A DNA stretch of 64,000 nt from Aradus depressus (taxonomy: Eukaryota > Arthropoda > Insecta > Hemiptera > Aradidae), in the NCBI GenBank assembly GCA_963662175.1, contig OY759227.1, forward strand, positions 7,410,501 through 7,474,500, written 5' to 3'. This document shows positions 52,262 through 62,740 of this stretch, piece after piece. The notes beneath the pieces were generated by a model, which did not search any database, had not been told where the DNA came from, and saw nothing but the letters and a program-made list of their open reading frames with translations. How positions within the stretch are numbered: the first letter of the stretch is position 1; each line of letters begins with the position of its first letter. The translations under genes and the position numbers were made by a program.

Positions 52262-55150
52262 TATTGACTTTTTTTTTTTTTTTTTTTTTTTTTTCCAGTT
52301 TTAAAAGAGGGTGCGCCTTGCGTTGCAGCAGCATCACCCAGTCTACGTTTAGGCAAAGCTCGGGATCATTACATTGCCTGTTTCTGCTCCCGCCAGGAGC
52401 CGACGAATCGGCAGAACATCGGGTAGTCAGTTTCCGTCACCATCTGCCGTAGATCTAGTCCCAAATACGATCTTGTCCCATGAATCAACTCCACCCTAGC
52501 TTGGTCGTACAGCGGGCATTCGAGGACCACATGTTCTGCAATCTCGATACCGCCGCACGAACAGTTCGGGGTGTTCTTCCTGTGAAAGAAGAACAGCTTG
52601 GAGTTGAAATCACCATGACCTGATAATATTTGAGACGTCCAGTGATTAGGTTGTACCCATGTTGAGTCAAGGCGTACCCGGACGTCCGGGAAGTATGCGT
52701 ACGTCGTTCGGCCATCCGGGCATCGTGACCAACGTTGTTGCCATTTTTCCACAATCCAATTCTGGACGATGTCCTTGCAGCGCACTGGTCTGGACTGTCC
52801 GCGCATCTCTTCCTCTAGGGCTAGACGTAAGGGCTCATCAATATCTGCTCCTAAGGGCATGTTGCGTCTACAGAAATACGAAGCGACAGCCCCATCCAAG
52901 ATCGTCAATGGGGGCGGCTCCCGCTAATACCTGTAGCGCAGCCGTAGAGACAGTACGATAAGCCCTTGTAACTCTTAAAAGGGCTGCTCTCTGGGCTTGC
53001 GTCAGAATCGTGCGCTGCCGATTCGTGGGGCGGTGCCACCAACCTGCAGCAGCGTACCTTGCTACAGCCACGAATACCCCTGTGTAGATGGTCCTACACG
53101 CGGAATAGTCGAGGCCCCACGTCGCGCGGGCTAGGCGACTCAGGGCGTTGAAAGTGGCTATCGTCTTTTCTTTAATGGCAACAACGTGGGGTGTCACTTT
53201 CAGGCCTCGTGCGATCCGCACCCCAAGGTACGTCACAGCTGGGCATTCAATGTGCCGCCCATGGACTGTCAAAACCAGGGGTTGTCGAGCATCGGGTCTC
53301 CCCCTCATCAGTAAGGCCGAGGTCTTACTCGGTGAGAGAGCCAGCTTATTGGCGCAGCACCAGCTGCCTATATCGTCTATTGCAGTTTGCGCGCGAAGGG
53401 TAAGGTTGGCATGACTATCAGCCTGAACTGTAACCACGAGATCGTCGACATAGGCGATTGCCTTATGCCCACGGTTCTCGAGGTCACGGAGCAACCCGTC
53501 AAAGAGTACATTCCACAGGGTTGGTCCGAGAACCGATCCCTGAGGACAGCCTCTAGTGACGTCCACTGTAGTACTAGTATACACCTGGCTTATGGTGGCG
53601 GATCGATCGCAGAGGAAGCTAGATATCAGCGCAAATAAATTCCTAGGCAATTCCATAGTCCGCAGTCTCGTGAGGATGGCTGGCCACCAGGCGCAATCAA
53701 AGGCCGACGCAATATCGAAGAAAACGCAGAGGGCATATTTGCCGTCGCGTTCTTCTACGTCTCCTCTCAGCATCCTCAATGCGTCCTCGGCAGATCTACC
53801 CCTCATGCAGCCAAATTGCCTATGGGATACTAAGGCGTGTACTTGCGTTTGAATTCCATTGAAGATAAGGGTCTCCAGTACCTTCCCAAAGACGGGGAGC
53901 AGGCTGATTGGTCTGTAGCTCTTTGCCAAGGAGAGGTCCCTGTCCCCGGGCTTAACAAAGGTGCATATTAGAGCACGCTTCCAAGCGCTCGGGAAATGGC
54001 CTCGCCTTAGACAAGCGTTGAACAGATGTAGAAGATCTGTCTTGATGGTCGGGAATGCTTTCTTGATTATAGCGGCGTCGATGAGATCGTTCCCAGGGGC
54101 GCCGCCACTCTTTTGTTTCCCAACCGCCAAGAGCAGATCGAGCTCGTCCCAGTCAGGTGCATTTTCCGTCTCTGGCAGGGTACGAGCAGCGCTCCTGATA
54201 TCGCGTTGGCCGGGCGAATCCTGTGCCGGATCGTCAGCGGGAAAGGCCTCCTCCAGGAATAACCTGTTCGTCTCCGGTAGGGACATTGCTTGCAAGTGGC
54301 CGTCCCTGATGGAGGCTACAGGTGGAATTGATTTGAGCCTCCCAGTGATGACACGGTAAGGTATTCCCCACGGGTTCCTACTGCTTTCTTCCTCAACAAA
54401 ACTTCTCCAACTCTCCTTTTTTGCGGTCTCGACTCTCCTGCCATACGCCTTGCTGAGCTGCCGGTACTCCTCCCTTCGCGCCTCCCTTTGGACTGGGTCT
54501 CGGCACCGCTGATACCTCCACCTGGCACGATAAACGGTCCTCTTGTCAAGGGTAAGATCTTTGCTCCACCAGGGTACCTTCTTAACCCGGTGGACCTTCT
54601 TGGGGATGGTCTCGTCAGCAGCTCGAAGTAATAAATTACTGAGTTTGCCGACCTCATCCTCAATCTGGTCATCCGGGTCCGAACTCCTGAGACCATCCCA
54701 TTCTTCATCACAGGAGTAGGCAGCAACGGCGGTCACAAAGGCGTCAGATATTGTTTTGCGTGTAGCGTAACGGGGGTCTTTGGGCCTGGTTGCGGGGAGG
54801 CGGTTGTCAAAGAGCAAAACGTCTAGTACGCTGTGGTCGCTAGACGTGACCTCTTGGACACTCCAACTGCCCACAGCTGGGTATAGTCCACTCGACACCA
54901 GTGTGACATCGATGTGAGAGTGTCCTCGGGAGCCGTGAAATGTAGGCGGTGAGGATGGGTCGTTGACTATGCACAGGTCATGGCAAGCGATCAGCTCCAA
55001 TAGCCTGTCGCCCCGGCGGTCAGTTCGAACCGATCCCCAAAAGACACACCAGGAGTTGACGTCAGCCAGAACTATGATGTTGCGTCCTGTGAGGGCATTC
55101 AATACAAGATCCAGGTGACCCAGCTGTCGTTCTATGTTTTCAGACGGAGG
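52262..55150 (-). mobile_element. LINE K, 5'-truncated R1-type retroposon
   Basis: Minus strand, poly-A tail seen as a T-run at 52270-52295, truncated at the endonuclease start near 55149. Sequences on its two sides (GTAATCGAGTATTGAC and CATAACCAAAAAATGATGAAATCTCA) are continuous in element C near 36260-36300, proving it inserted into Maverick B. AGTATT at both edges may be part of the target duplication. Confidence 0.88.
52369..55149 (-). pseudogene. LINE K ORF2: endonuclease end, RT, CCHC
   Basis: A 744-codon frame (52868-55102) begins in the endonuclease (IIVLADVNSWCVFWGSVRTD, IDVTLVSSGL, SSDHSVLDV) and covers the RT: FVKPGDRDLSLAKSYRPISL, FFDIASAFDCAWWPAIL, GCPQGSVLGPTLWNVLFDGL, and YVDDLVVTV as catalytic centre. 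A frameshift near 52890 leads to the C-terminal frame (52369-52908) with the zinc motif CSCGGIEIAEHVVLEC. The N-terminal endonuclease catalytic residues are lost by 5' truncation. Family: R1-clade, based on the RT and CCHC pattern. Confidence 0.9.
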
Positions 55151-55267
55151 GAAGTATTTTTTTCATAACCAAAAAATGATGAAATCTCAACTCTGTGCCT
55201 CAAATCTCAATGTGTGCCATCCTACTTTCTAAAAAAACTTGTATGAATTTAAAATGTCAAATGCGAG

Positions 55268-55304
55268 TATATAAACCCCCTGAAATCCTCGAAATGATAT
55301 CAGT
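55268..55304 (+). promoter_or_regulatory. TATA and initiator of second small spliced gene in B
   Basis: TATATAAA (55268-55275) and TCAGT (55300-55304), 34 bp apart, followed by the ATG at 55335. A textbook arthropod core promoter. Confidence 0.65.
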
Positions 55305-55334
55305 CTTCCTTCTGAGAACATCAAACCTTCAAAT

Positions 55335-55719
55335 ATGAACACTTCTGCTTCTAGCGCTTCCAAGGTATATTCTAAAATTCTCTTAGAAATTTTTATACTC
55401 TAAAAATTCGATATTAATTTTATGATGGCACATTTTGATGTAAATTTTTCATCATCTTGTAGATTTCATCTCTTGTAAGAAAACTAAACACCAAAATGCG
55501 TGGTGAAGTCGTATCTATGTCCGAATTAAAAATAGGTGAAAAATATAAAATCATGACAATGAAAAAAATTGAGACAAGCTATGGTCTTAGTATAATGGCA
55601 ACGGTGATTGAAGATGAGGACCGTAACGCACATGGAATGATGGTCAGAAAACGGTTTTTTTACCAAAAAGATATACTAAAATGTTTACCGATGATGATTT
55701 GAAAGACTTCTGCATGTGA
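55335..55719 (+). pseudogene. Small spliced accessory protein, second copy in B
   Basis: Exon 1 is 55335-55364 (ten codons, MNTSASSASK), donor AAG/GTATAT; acceptor TTGTAG, exon 2 from 55463 (ISSLVRKL, then MSELKIGEKYKIMTMKKI, YGLSIMATVIED). A one-base shift near 55655 puts the FLPKRYTKMFTDDDL signature in another frame, ending at 55719. The last exon is missing because the sequence joins integrase here. Intron 1 sits at the same place and phase as in A. Confidence 0.75.
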
Positions 55720-56240
55720 TGGGGTTTGTAAATAGCACCTTGACAACTTTGAAGATCTCAGATGAGAATTGGACAAGATAGCCTTTGGCAAATGCATTGC
55801 GTAATTTTGATATGCGGACATAATCCCCCTCCTTGAATTTAGGTTTAGTAGTGGTAGCGGGGGCTGAATAAACAGTGGCAATTAGCTCATTTTGAAGCTT
55901 CTTATTAGCGACACCCTCAGACGGAGTGGCTTATATTGTACGGTGCTTTGTATTATTATATCTTGAAAGCAGAGCAGGTAGCAAGTCGACATATTTATGA
56001 TTTCCATTCAAGATGAACATTTTCCACATATGTCCTTTTAATGTTCTATTAAATCGTTCAGCAATCGAAGCCTTCTTTCCAGAGTATGTAGAATAGTGCT
56101 GAATATTATTTTTTTTCATAAGAGTCTGGAAGATAGTATTGTAGTGTGTCGTCCTTCATCTGTAAGCAATAATTGAGGTATACGTTTACTCTCGAGAAAT
56201 ATAGTCTCTAGCGCTTTTGTAACTTCTGGTCCTAAGTAAG
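55712..56240 (-). pseudogene. Integrase fragment of B
   Basis: The middle of a Maverick integrase: Glu region in SIAERFNRTLKG, WKMFILNGNHKYVDLLPALL, SAPATTTKPKF, KLRNAF and FTNPIT. The N-terminal half with both Asp residues is partly lost, the chromodomain end is missing, and several frameshifts occur. Deletions join it to the small spliced gene on one side and the fibre end on the other. Confidence 0.8.
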
Positions 56241-56703
56241 CCAATTCTCTTTGAAGATAATTGAGCGTGACTACATCATTAGAATCTATGGGAGGGCTGA
56301 CATTTACTAGTCTTTTCTTACTCCCATTGATCTACGCTCCAGGCCAATTTTTGAGATCAGTGTAGAACCTTGCCGATCTGTCCACATATCCTTTCGTAGC
56401 TGCATCAGATGGGTCCGATGGATCCTCTACATTTATTATCCTTTTAGCATTAAAGTCAATTTTGCTTCCTGACTGAGAAAAACTTGAAATTCGAGAATCA
56501 ACATAATTTCTGGAAGCAGCATCTGATCCATCCATTCCTTCTCCTAAATTGATTATTCGCCTATGGTTGACATCGAGAACTCCTCCAGCTTCAACCTGTT
56601 TGAATCGGTCCTCTCCTTTTAAAGCTTGAACTGTATTGTATAATGTTTGCTGATTGCGGTAATACCGCTTACCAACATGCCGTCCGAACTTGTCAATGGT
56701 CAT
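56241..56703 (-). pseudogene. Fibre-like protein, copy in B
   Basis: It has MTIDKFGRHVGKRYYRNQQ and the first two repeats (RRIINLGEGMDGSDAASRNY and KRIINVEDPSDPSDAATKGY), then TAG after FYTDLKNWPGA at 56332; the third repeat (VNVSPPIDSNDVVTLNYLQ) follows behind the stop and is cut at 56241. It is about 75 percent like the A protein by eye, with the repeat positions kept. Confidence 0.8.
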
Positions 56704-56734
56704 TTTAGAACTGAAACCCCTCAGGTGAAATAGA

Positions 56735-56931
56735 CTCTATACACACAAATTTTTGAACTTCTACAATATGGTCAATAAATACAAAAAACAGAACAGTCCA
56801 TACAGGTAAAATGACCACATGGTAATATGACCGTATCTACAATGACATCGAAACACACCTTACAACGAAGATCTACCAAATATTCCTCTGAACTGCTCGA
56901 TTCCTCCTCATCTTCACTAGAGGTCATGATT
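56735..56931 (-). pseudogene. Small RING-finger protein in B
   Basis: ATG at 56931, an acidic/serine leader (TSSEDEEESSSSEE), then CKVCFDVIVDTVILPCGHF, TCMDC and, after a TGA at about 56770, PYCRS and a short hydrophobic end VYRVYFT. Spacing C-x2-C ... C-x-H-x3-C-x2-C ... C-x2-C is that of a RING of the IAP C-terminal type. RINGs of this kind are E3 ubiquitin ligases. The stop falls just before the last Cys pair, so this copy is likely dead. Maverick A has no equivalent in that gap. Its start overlaps closely the end of the preceding frame. Confidence 0.6.
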
Positions 56932-56935
56932 AATA

Positions 56936-57931
56936 TATAATATTTGCTTCTCTCAATTCTTCCAATATTGACGCGATTTCATTCGAATGAGGTCGCTAGC
57001 ATAGAGCAAGCTTAATCTCGTACAGAGTTCATTGGGGTCCTCCCAGCGCTCATATTTAGGTCTTGTACAATTCATCCATAAGCCCGAGCCAGAAAAATGA
57101 GATTTTTTTGAACGGGTATGATATTGTCTAGTAGTAGGAGTAAATAAGTTTGCAATTATATTTTTATACTTGAAACTTTTATTACCACTCAAACTTTTAG
57201 CTTCACTGAAATGTCTTTTATGAGCATTTGTAACCGTCAGTAGTTCCTTATATCGCTAAATCCTCATTTTTGTATGTCATACGTTCTTTTAAAAACAAAA
57301 GTTCATGGAGTCCCGGTGTATCTTCATAAAATTTGTCTTTAATTTCTAAATCATTGTGATCCACCCGGACGCTAGCGTCACCTAACGTTAACCCACCGCT
57401 GGGTAGAAAGCGAAGTCCATAGCGAGTGTCAAAGTCCTTTGTATCTCCACTAAGAAACTTTCTAATATATGGACGCAAAAATGGACCAATATTGGATGAT
57501 TCAATCATTCTTTCTATTGCATCTCTGCCTAGCGCAGTCTGAGACAAAAGTTGTGCCTCTTCTACAGGTTTAATAGGTGGTGATGTACTTTCAAAGACTT
57601 CTTCTTCAAAAGGGACATCTTCCCTCCTAGGTGTAGTGAATGAAGGAGTATAGAGTTCAGTTTTTGTTTTTCCACTGATTGGTGTGATGATTTTTTCTTC
57701 TTCTGGATATATTGCAGATTTCTCTATTTTTGGGAATGGTCGAGTCTCGATTATCGACTTGGTAGGTGCCTGTTTCAGAGTTTCCGTTGTTTGTAGCAGT
57801 GGTTTTGTAACTGGTTCGAATGTTTTCTCTAGTGATTCATGAGTCTCTAGAGCCCCCTTCTTGAAAGATTTGAACTTTTTTCTCAAACCTTTAGAGGTCT
57901 TGATAATATCTCGTACTACTGAACGTTTCAT
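56936..57931 (-). pseudogene. DUF8207-like protein fused to WDDPNEL peptide, B
   Basis: 227 codons from 57931 (MKRSVVRDIIKTSKGLRKKF; GPFLRPYIRKFLSG; GLRFLPSGGLTLGDASV), then a TAA at 57248 from a small deletion, then SGNKSFKYKNIIANLF to SHFSGSGL. There the stop codon of the A version (TAG) reads TGG, so the frame runs into the next gene (YERWEDPNELCTRL). A frameshift soon after scrambles the end; the homologous NEIASILEEL codons lie behind it up to 56936. Confidence 0.8.
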
Positions 57932-57956
57932 TTTAAACTGAGCTGTTGAGGTACAC

Positions 57957-58701
57957 TTACATCAATATAAAGGGGTCAAAGCCCTGTCGGTACCTCCCCT
58001 TGTCTGCCTCTCGAGTTTTATCAAGGACAAAGAACCCATAGGAGTCATGTCCCAACAAAGTGCACAAATCTTTTGAAACATATCAAATGTAACATCTGTC
58101 GAACTAACGTGATCCTGATAAATATGTTTTAAATTTAACAAATTTTGTCTGAAAAGTATTAAAAAATTTGCATTGTCTCTAATTAAGTGATTTGGTAAAT
58201 GCGCATAGGTCTGTCCAATGTAAATAGGGTATATAGACTTGTGTCGTCCCATACTAAAATACTTTCTTATTATATTATGGTTATCGAGCCTAATATCATC
58301 AAAAATAAAAGCAGAATTATGTTTTGCATCTTCCAGCTGTATCACACTTTCGGAATCATCAAAAGTGTAATATCCTATTTCGGGAACCGTGTCCATTACC
58401 TTTTTTAAATAGCTGTATTTCGCCGGTGATAAAGATCGAGAGTAAATGTAGAGATTTTGAAACAAAGTCCATTTTCATCAAGAAGGAGGCTAATGACCAA
58501 ATTGGTTTTCCCCGATCCTGTAGCTCCACAAACAATGATTAGAGGGTTTGGTGGTAAAAGTCTTATGGTTTCATCTTTTTTCTGGTGAGGAAGAAGGTCA
58601 ATAACTTTCAATTGTAAAGGTTGAGGCTCCAAATGCATTTCGGCAGATGAAACCTCTAGTGAAACCGCTGTAGATATAAATTGAGAACATGATCCTCTCA
58701 T
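57957..58701 (-). pseudogene. Packaging ATPase, copy in B
   Basis: The N-terminus with Walker A GATGSGKT lies at about 58500-58525 in frame 58405-58701. A frameshift near 58450 leads to frame 57962-58465 with YIYSRSLSPAKYSYLKK, Walker B FIFDDI, YIGQTYAHLPNHLIRDNANF and HIYQDHV. A second shift near 58040 displaces the end. It keeps the central part that the A copy has lost. Confidence 0.85.
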
Positions 58702-58707
58702 TTCAGT

Positions 58708-59439
58708 ATGAAACGAAAGATAGGAGGCAGTGTAGTAAACGCTCTAATCAACAAGCTACCATTTGAAGCATATATCCCAGGTTATAATTATTGTGGACCC
58801 GGCACTAAGTTACAAGATCGCTTAGCTCGAGGTGATACGGGTGTTAATCCATTAGACGAAGCCTGTCGTGAACACGATATTTCCTATTCAAAAACTAATA
58901 ATTTATCTCAGAGACACGCAGTAGACAGAATCTTAGCAGATAACGCTTGGGAGAGAGTCAGATCTAAGGACGCAAAGTGGGGGGAGAAGGCAGCTGCTTG
59001 GACTATTACAAACACCATGGAGGCTAAAGTCAAAATGGGGTCTGGACTACGAGGATCCTTTGGTAAACTTATAAAAGCAGCACGAGTAGGTCGTCATTTA
59101 CCTATTGATAAGGCTTCTGCTTTATCATTGAAAAAAGCATAACGGTATTTGTAAAAATGGAAAATTACAAAAACCCCGAGGATGCTCCCTTTGCCTAAAA
59201 CCGGTGGAGTATTACCATTTCTCGTACTACTATTTGCAGGATTATCTGCTCTCGGTAGCTTAGCAGGTGGTGCGTCAGCTATAGCAAAAACTGTAAGCCA
59301 TGTCCAAAATGTAAAGGCTAAATTGGAAGAGATGAAAAGATATAATAGGACAATTGAAGGACAAAAAATAGGTAAAGGACTTTACGTAAGACCATACAGA
59401 AACGGATAATACGTGAGACCATATAAAAATCAGATGTGA
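58708..59439 (+). pseudogene. Phospholipase A2-domain protein, copy in B
   Basis: It has MKRKIGGSVVNALINKL, calcium loop YCGPGT, and active-site DEACREHDISYS with the catalytic His-Asp pair intact. It stops after LSLKKA at 59142, then continues with LPLPKTGGVLPFLV, LFAGLSALGSLAGG and GLYVRPYRNG, a second stop, and YVRPYK. Six bp separate its ATG from the divergent ATPase ATG. Confidence 0.85.
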
Positions 59440-59442
59440 CTT

Positions 59443-59799
59443 CCAAATAGAGCTATTTCTAATGTAAATCTTGAAAAATATGCTAAAAACTTGTGTCATT
59501 TCAGAGGTGTCTTTATGAAGGACACCTTACTGAGGACACCAAAAAAATATGAATCGGGCATTGTGAACCTTAATAGAGTCAGTGAACCCGGCTCACATTG
59601 GGTCTGCTATGTAAAGCGTGACAATAAAATAAAGTATTTCGACTCGTATGGTAATCTACCACCTCCACTCAAAATACTCAAATACCTGAAAGGATGCTCA
59701 ATTGAATACAATCGAAATCGGTATCAGGATTGGAACACTCTATATTGTGGACACTTATGTATCCAGTTCCTTTATAATGAAAACTTGTGTCAGTCTTAG
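59443..59799 (+). pseudogene. Adenovirus-type protease, copy in B
   Basis: Homology starts near 59443 (NRAISNVNLEKYAKNLCHFRGVF is read through where A has TGA) and continues from Met at 59515 through His in GSHWVCYVK, Asp in KYFDSYGN and Cys in YCGHLCIQFL. No good ATG is seen at the upstream start; a TGA stands at 59437. The frame ends at 59799, overlapping the penton start region. The catalytic triad is complete. Confidence 0.75.
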
Positions 59800-59807
59800 A
59801 TGCAGTC

Positions 59808-60523
59808 ATGAGTTATACCTTTACCCTTACGGGCACTGAGAACGTATTAAGTGCGGACATTTTTCCTTCAATAGACCTATCAAGTGGAGAGTACTCGATT
59901 GGGCTTTTAGGTTTTACAACATATAATTCTATTCCCAACATTATTGAAGGTGAGAATGATATGTTCTATTTTGGTGATGAAAAAATTAAAATACCGATGG
60001 GGACATACGAGTTGGAAGCACTTGGAGATTATTTACAAGAACGAAGATGATGTTTAGGAAAAAAGGCGATCATGTTATAATCCGAGCTAATAATAATACA
60101 TTAAAATCTGAATTACGGTGTACAAAAACTGTACATTTTAATTAACAAAATTCTATTGGACCCTTATTGGGATGGGATGACAGCTTAGATGAAGATAAGC
60201 GTACTTTACACCACGGAGATGGCTATCATACATCACCCGGGATCGTAAACATGGTTAAAGTCAATACAATTGCTATTGAATGTAATATAGTTTACGGTGC
60301 ATATCGAAATGGAAAACCGGTTCACACATTGTATGAATTCTATCCAACTGTCGAGGCAGGGTACAAAATTGTCGAAACCCCATCACCCATTGTATACTTA
60401 GGAGTTAGCACAAAATCCGTTGACAACATTACATTACGGATAGTAGACAAAGACGGTCATCCAATCAACTTTAGAAACGAAACTGTAACGATACACCTAC
60501 ATATAAAGAAGAATGGCGATTGA
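59808..60523 (+). pseudogene. Penton, copy in B
   Basis: It starts MSYTFTLTGTENVLSADIFP, with a frameshift at about 60045 and a short loss near 60145, after which GWDDSLDEDKRTL to HLHIKKNGD is open. It is otherwise very like the A penton. Confidence 0.8.
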
Positions 60524-60653
60524 CTTTAGACCTCGGTATATAAGTATTCGACCACATCCAAGACCCATTAGTACGAGACCGAACATGAGACACTTGACAC
60601 CAGGCAACATTCGATTTTTGAAAAGTTTAGGCTTGAAAGTGAAACGACAATGA
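60513..60653 (+). CDS. 46-aa Arg-rich peptide, copy in B
   Basis: Same length and same overlaps as in A (starts inside the penton end, stops in an ATGA overlap with capsid). It reads MAIDFRPRYISIRPHPRPIS, then TRPNMRHLTPGNIRFL and a basic KVKRQ end. It is open despite decay on both sides. Confidence 0.7.
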   Translation: MAIDFRPRYISIRPHPRPISTRPNMRHLTPGNIRFLKSLGLKVKRQ

Positions 60654-61877
60654 ATGACATTTTAGATATTACAGAGGACGTTCGGTTTGATGATAGTATC
60701 ACACAGCTACAGTTTACAACCCCTTTAATTCTACAAATTTAAATAATTCTGATGAAATTCGAATCCCTATTCACCAGCAAGATTTGTATATATCTTTTAT
60801 CTTTATTTGGAGGGCTCTATTCAGAAGGAGAGTCAGCACTCTCCTTCTGAATAGAGCCCTCCAAATAAAGATAACTAGCACTACCAGCATAAAAGATTGA
60901 CTACATCCAGTGCAAAATTGTCAAATAATGCCTTTGCATTTATGTTTGATGAAATTCCCTTTGAATTTATTGGTGTGGAAATTGATAAAGTCCGAAATCC
61001 AGGAATTGTGAGTACTCTAAAACGGTATGTCTCTTTATCACTTAACCAAGTGAGTGGGTTAGGTAATGCAGGATGGATAATGCCGAAGAAAGATGGAGCT
61101 ATTTCAATAGATAAAGACGGTCATTATAATGTATGTCTCCCCCTCAGCACTCTTATTGGTTTTCTCGAGATTTTCAATTCAAATCACGAACTGATTCTTA
61201 TCCGTGCAAAGAGCGACGCTAATTCGATTTTGGAAGACAAGGTACAACTTACACTAGATAAGGTAAATTGGAGAGTCCCTCATATTAAAGTATCTGATGA
61301 ACAACGACTGCGACTATTGAGAATATTAGACAGAGATCAGACACTGACTATCCCTTTCCGCTCATGAGAGTTGTCGGAATACCCTGCCTTACCGGAAAAC
61401 ACACAAAATACATGGAGTGTCAAGACTAGTTCAGCTCTAGAAAAACCCCGATATATAATCGTAGCCTTTCAGACAGACAGAGTCGACAATAAGTTAAAAG
61501 ATACCAGTCAATTTGACGCTTGTAACTTGTCCAATGTTAAACTTTTTTTGAATAGTGAAATGTTCCCTTACGATGATTTAAACCTTGATTTCAATAAGGG
61601 TCGATATGCTGTTCTCTATGATATGTACCAAAGATTTCAAATGAGCTACTATTCATAGTGAGCCCCTACTGTCGAGAAAAGACTTTGGTGACATTGCTCC
61701 CATGATAGTTCTTGATGTATCACGTCAGGAAGACACATTGAAGGTTGCTACAGTTAACATTCGTCTAGATCTTCATGCAACCCAACCGCTTCCACCTTAC
61801 ACTCGAGCTACTGCCTTTTAATTCACGATACATTAATTGAATTGAATGCTCTTAGCAGTCTTGTAAGGAAGCTATGA
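60650..61877 (+). pseudogene. Major capsid protein, copy in B
   Basis: It starts MNDILDITEDVRFDD; an early frameshift, then a fold-back insertion (60799-60872) disrupts the region after QQDLY. Open parts 60897-61367 and 61371-61658 carry NAFAFMFDEIPFEFIGVEI, AISIDKDGHYNVCLPL, FPYDDLNLDF and YQRFQMSYY. A TGA replaces a Trp codon at 61367, and a frameshift follows SYY. Homology runs to VRKL at 61877. Confidence 0.85.
60799..60872. repeat. Perfect 35-bp inverted repeat inside capsid gene
   Basis: Arms 60799-60833 and 60838-60872 are exact reverse complements with the 4-nt loop CAGC. The right arm is an antisense copy of capsid coding sequence, and its homology extends further out, so it is a fold-back duplication. 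Confidence 0.9.
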
Positions 61878-61927
61878 AATGAGTGTGTATAAGGTGAGGA
61901 TAATCATTAGATTTCTAACCCTCAAAC

Positions 61928-62635
61928 ATGGAACATCAGTTCGCGATTGTGGATTTTCAAGGTTTTCAAGGGGAAGGTGCATATATTGTGAAGGAGTTGA
62001 CAGTTCTCACACTCAGTCAGTCAGTCCACTGGTTTTTTCTCCCTCCTCAGAATGTTGATGAATCTTTGGAAAGTAGACTACCTGTCATTTTCATGGAGGA
62101 ACCTCTTATACTTGTTCACTTAATCAAGCCTTCTAGTTGGAGGAGTGGATAAGTAAACACCTATCCAAGACAGATTTGTACAATGAAGAGGTTCGCCAAA
62201 AAACCTTTCGTAAATCTAATAAAGTGTTGGCATTTCATGGCTTTGTGAGACATTTGAATAATACTGCTATGTGTGTATATTGCAAGCTAAAACGTGATAT
62301 AGATCAGACGGTATGCACACACATGTACCATAAAAGACACAGCCCCCGATGTTACTGGTTTAGTCAGTGCTCGAATGGATCAAGCTTTGGAAAAACTTTC
62401 TCAAACTAATATCTGGAATTTGGATCCACTACATCTTCAAAACTTACCATCTGCATTACTGCTTCATCTCTATGACTATGCAATTGAATATTTATGGGAC
62501 AACCTACCTGAAGAGTGGCGTGACGATCCAAGATTCCAATTGTGTCGTCGATGCAACCATCACTTCAATACATCTCATGATCAAATCGATGGTCCACCAC
62601 CAATGAAGAAAAATCGTATACATTGTGTAAAATAA
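61928..62635 (+). pseudogene. DxQGF-family accessory protein, copy in B
   Basis: It begins MEHQFAIVDFQGFQGEGAYI with KELTVLTLSQSVHWFFLPP. A deletion after DESLES removes about 70 codons and shifts frame; the rest is HFHGGTSYTC in another frame, a stop, WISKHLSKTDLYNEEVRQKT, CVYCKLKRDIDQTVC, and the final frame to 62635 with CRRCNHHF and PPMKKNRIHC (one Cys of the last pair replaced by Arg). It shows the N-terminal Asp motif that A has lost to a frameshift. Confidence 0.75.
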
Positions 62636-62740
62636 TGTTGATAATAAATTTAAATTCAACCATATTTTTTCTTTTTTTTTAAAAAAACCTCAAAAGTTGT
62701 ATAAATAATAGGAATAAGAAATAAACAAGTATGATTATGA

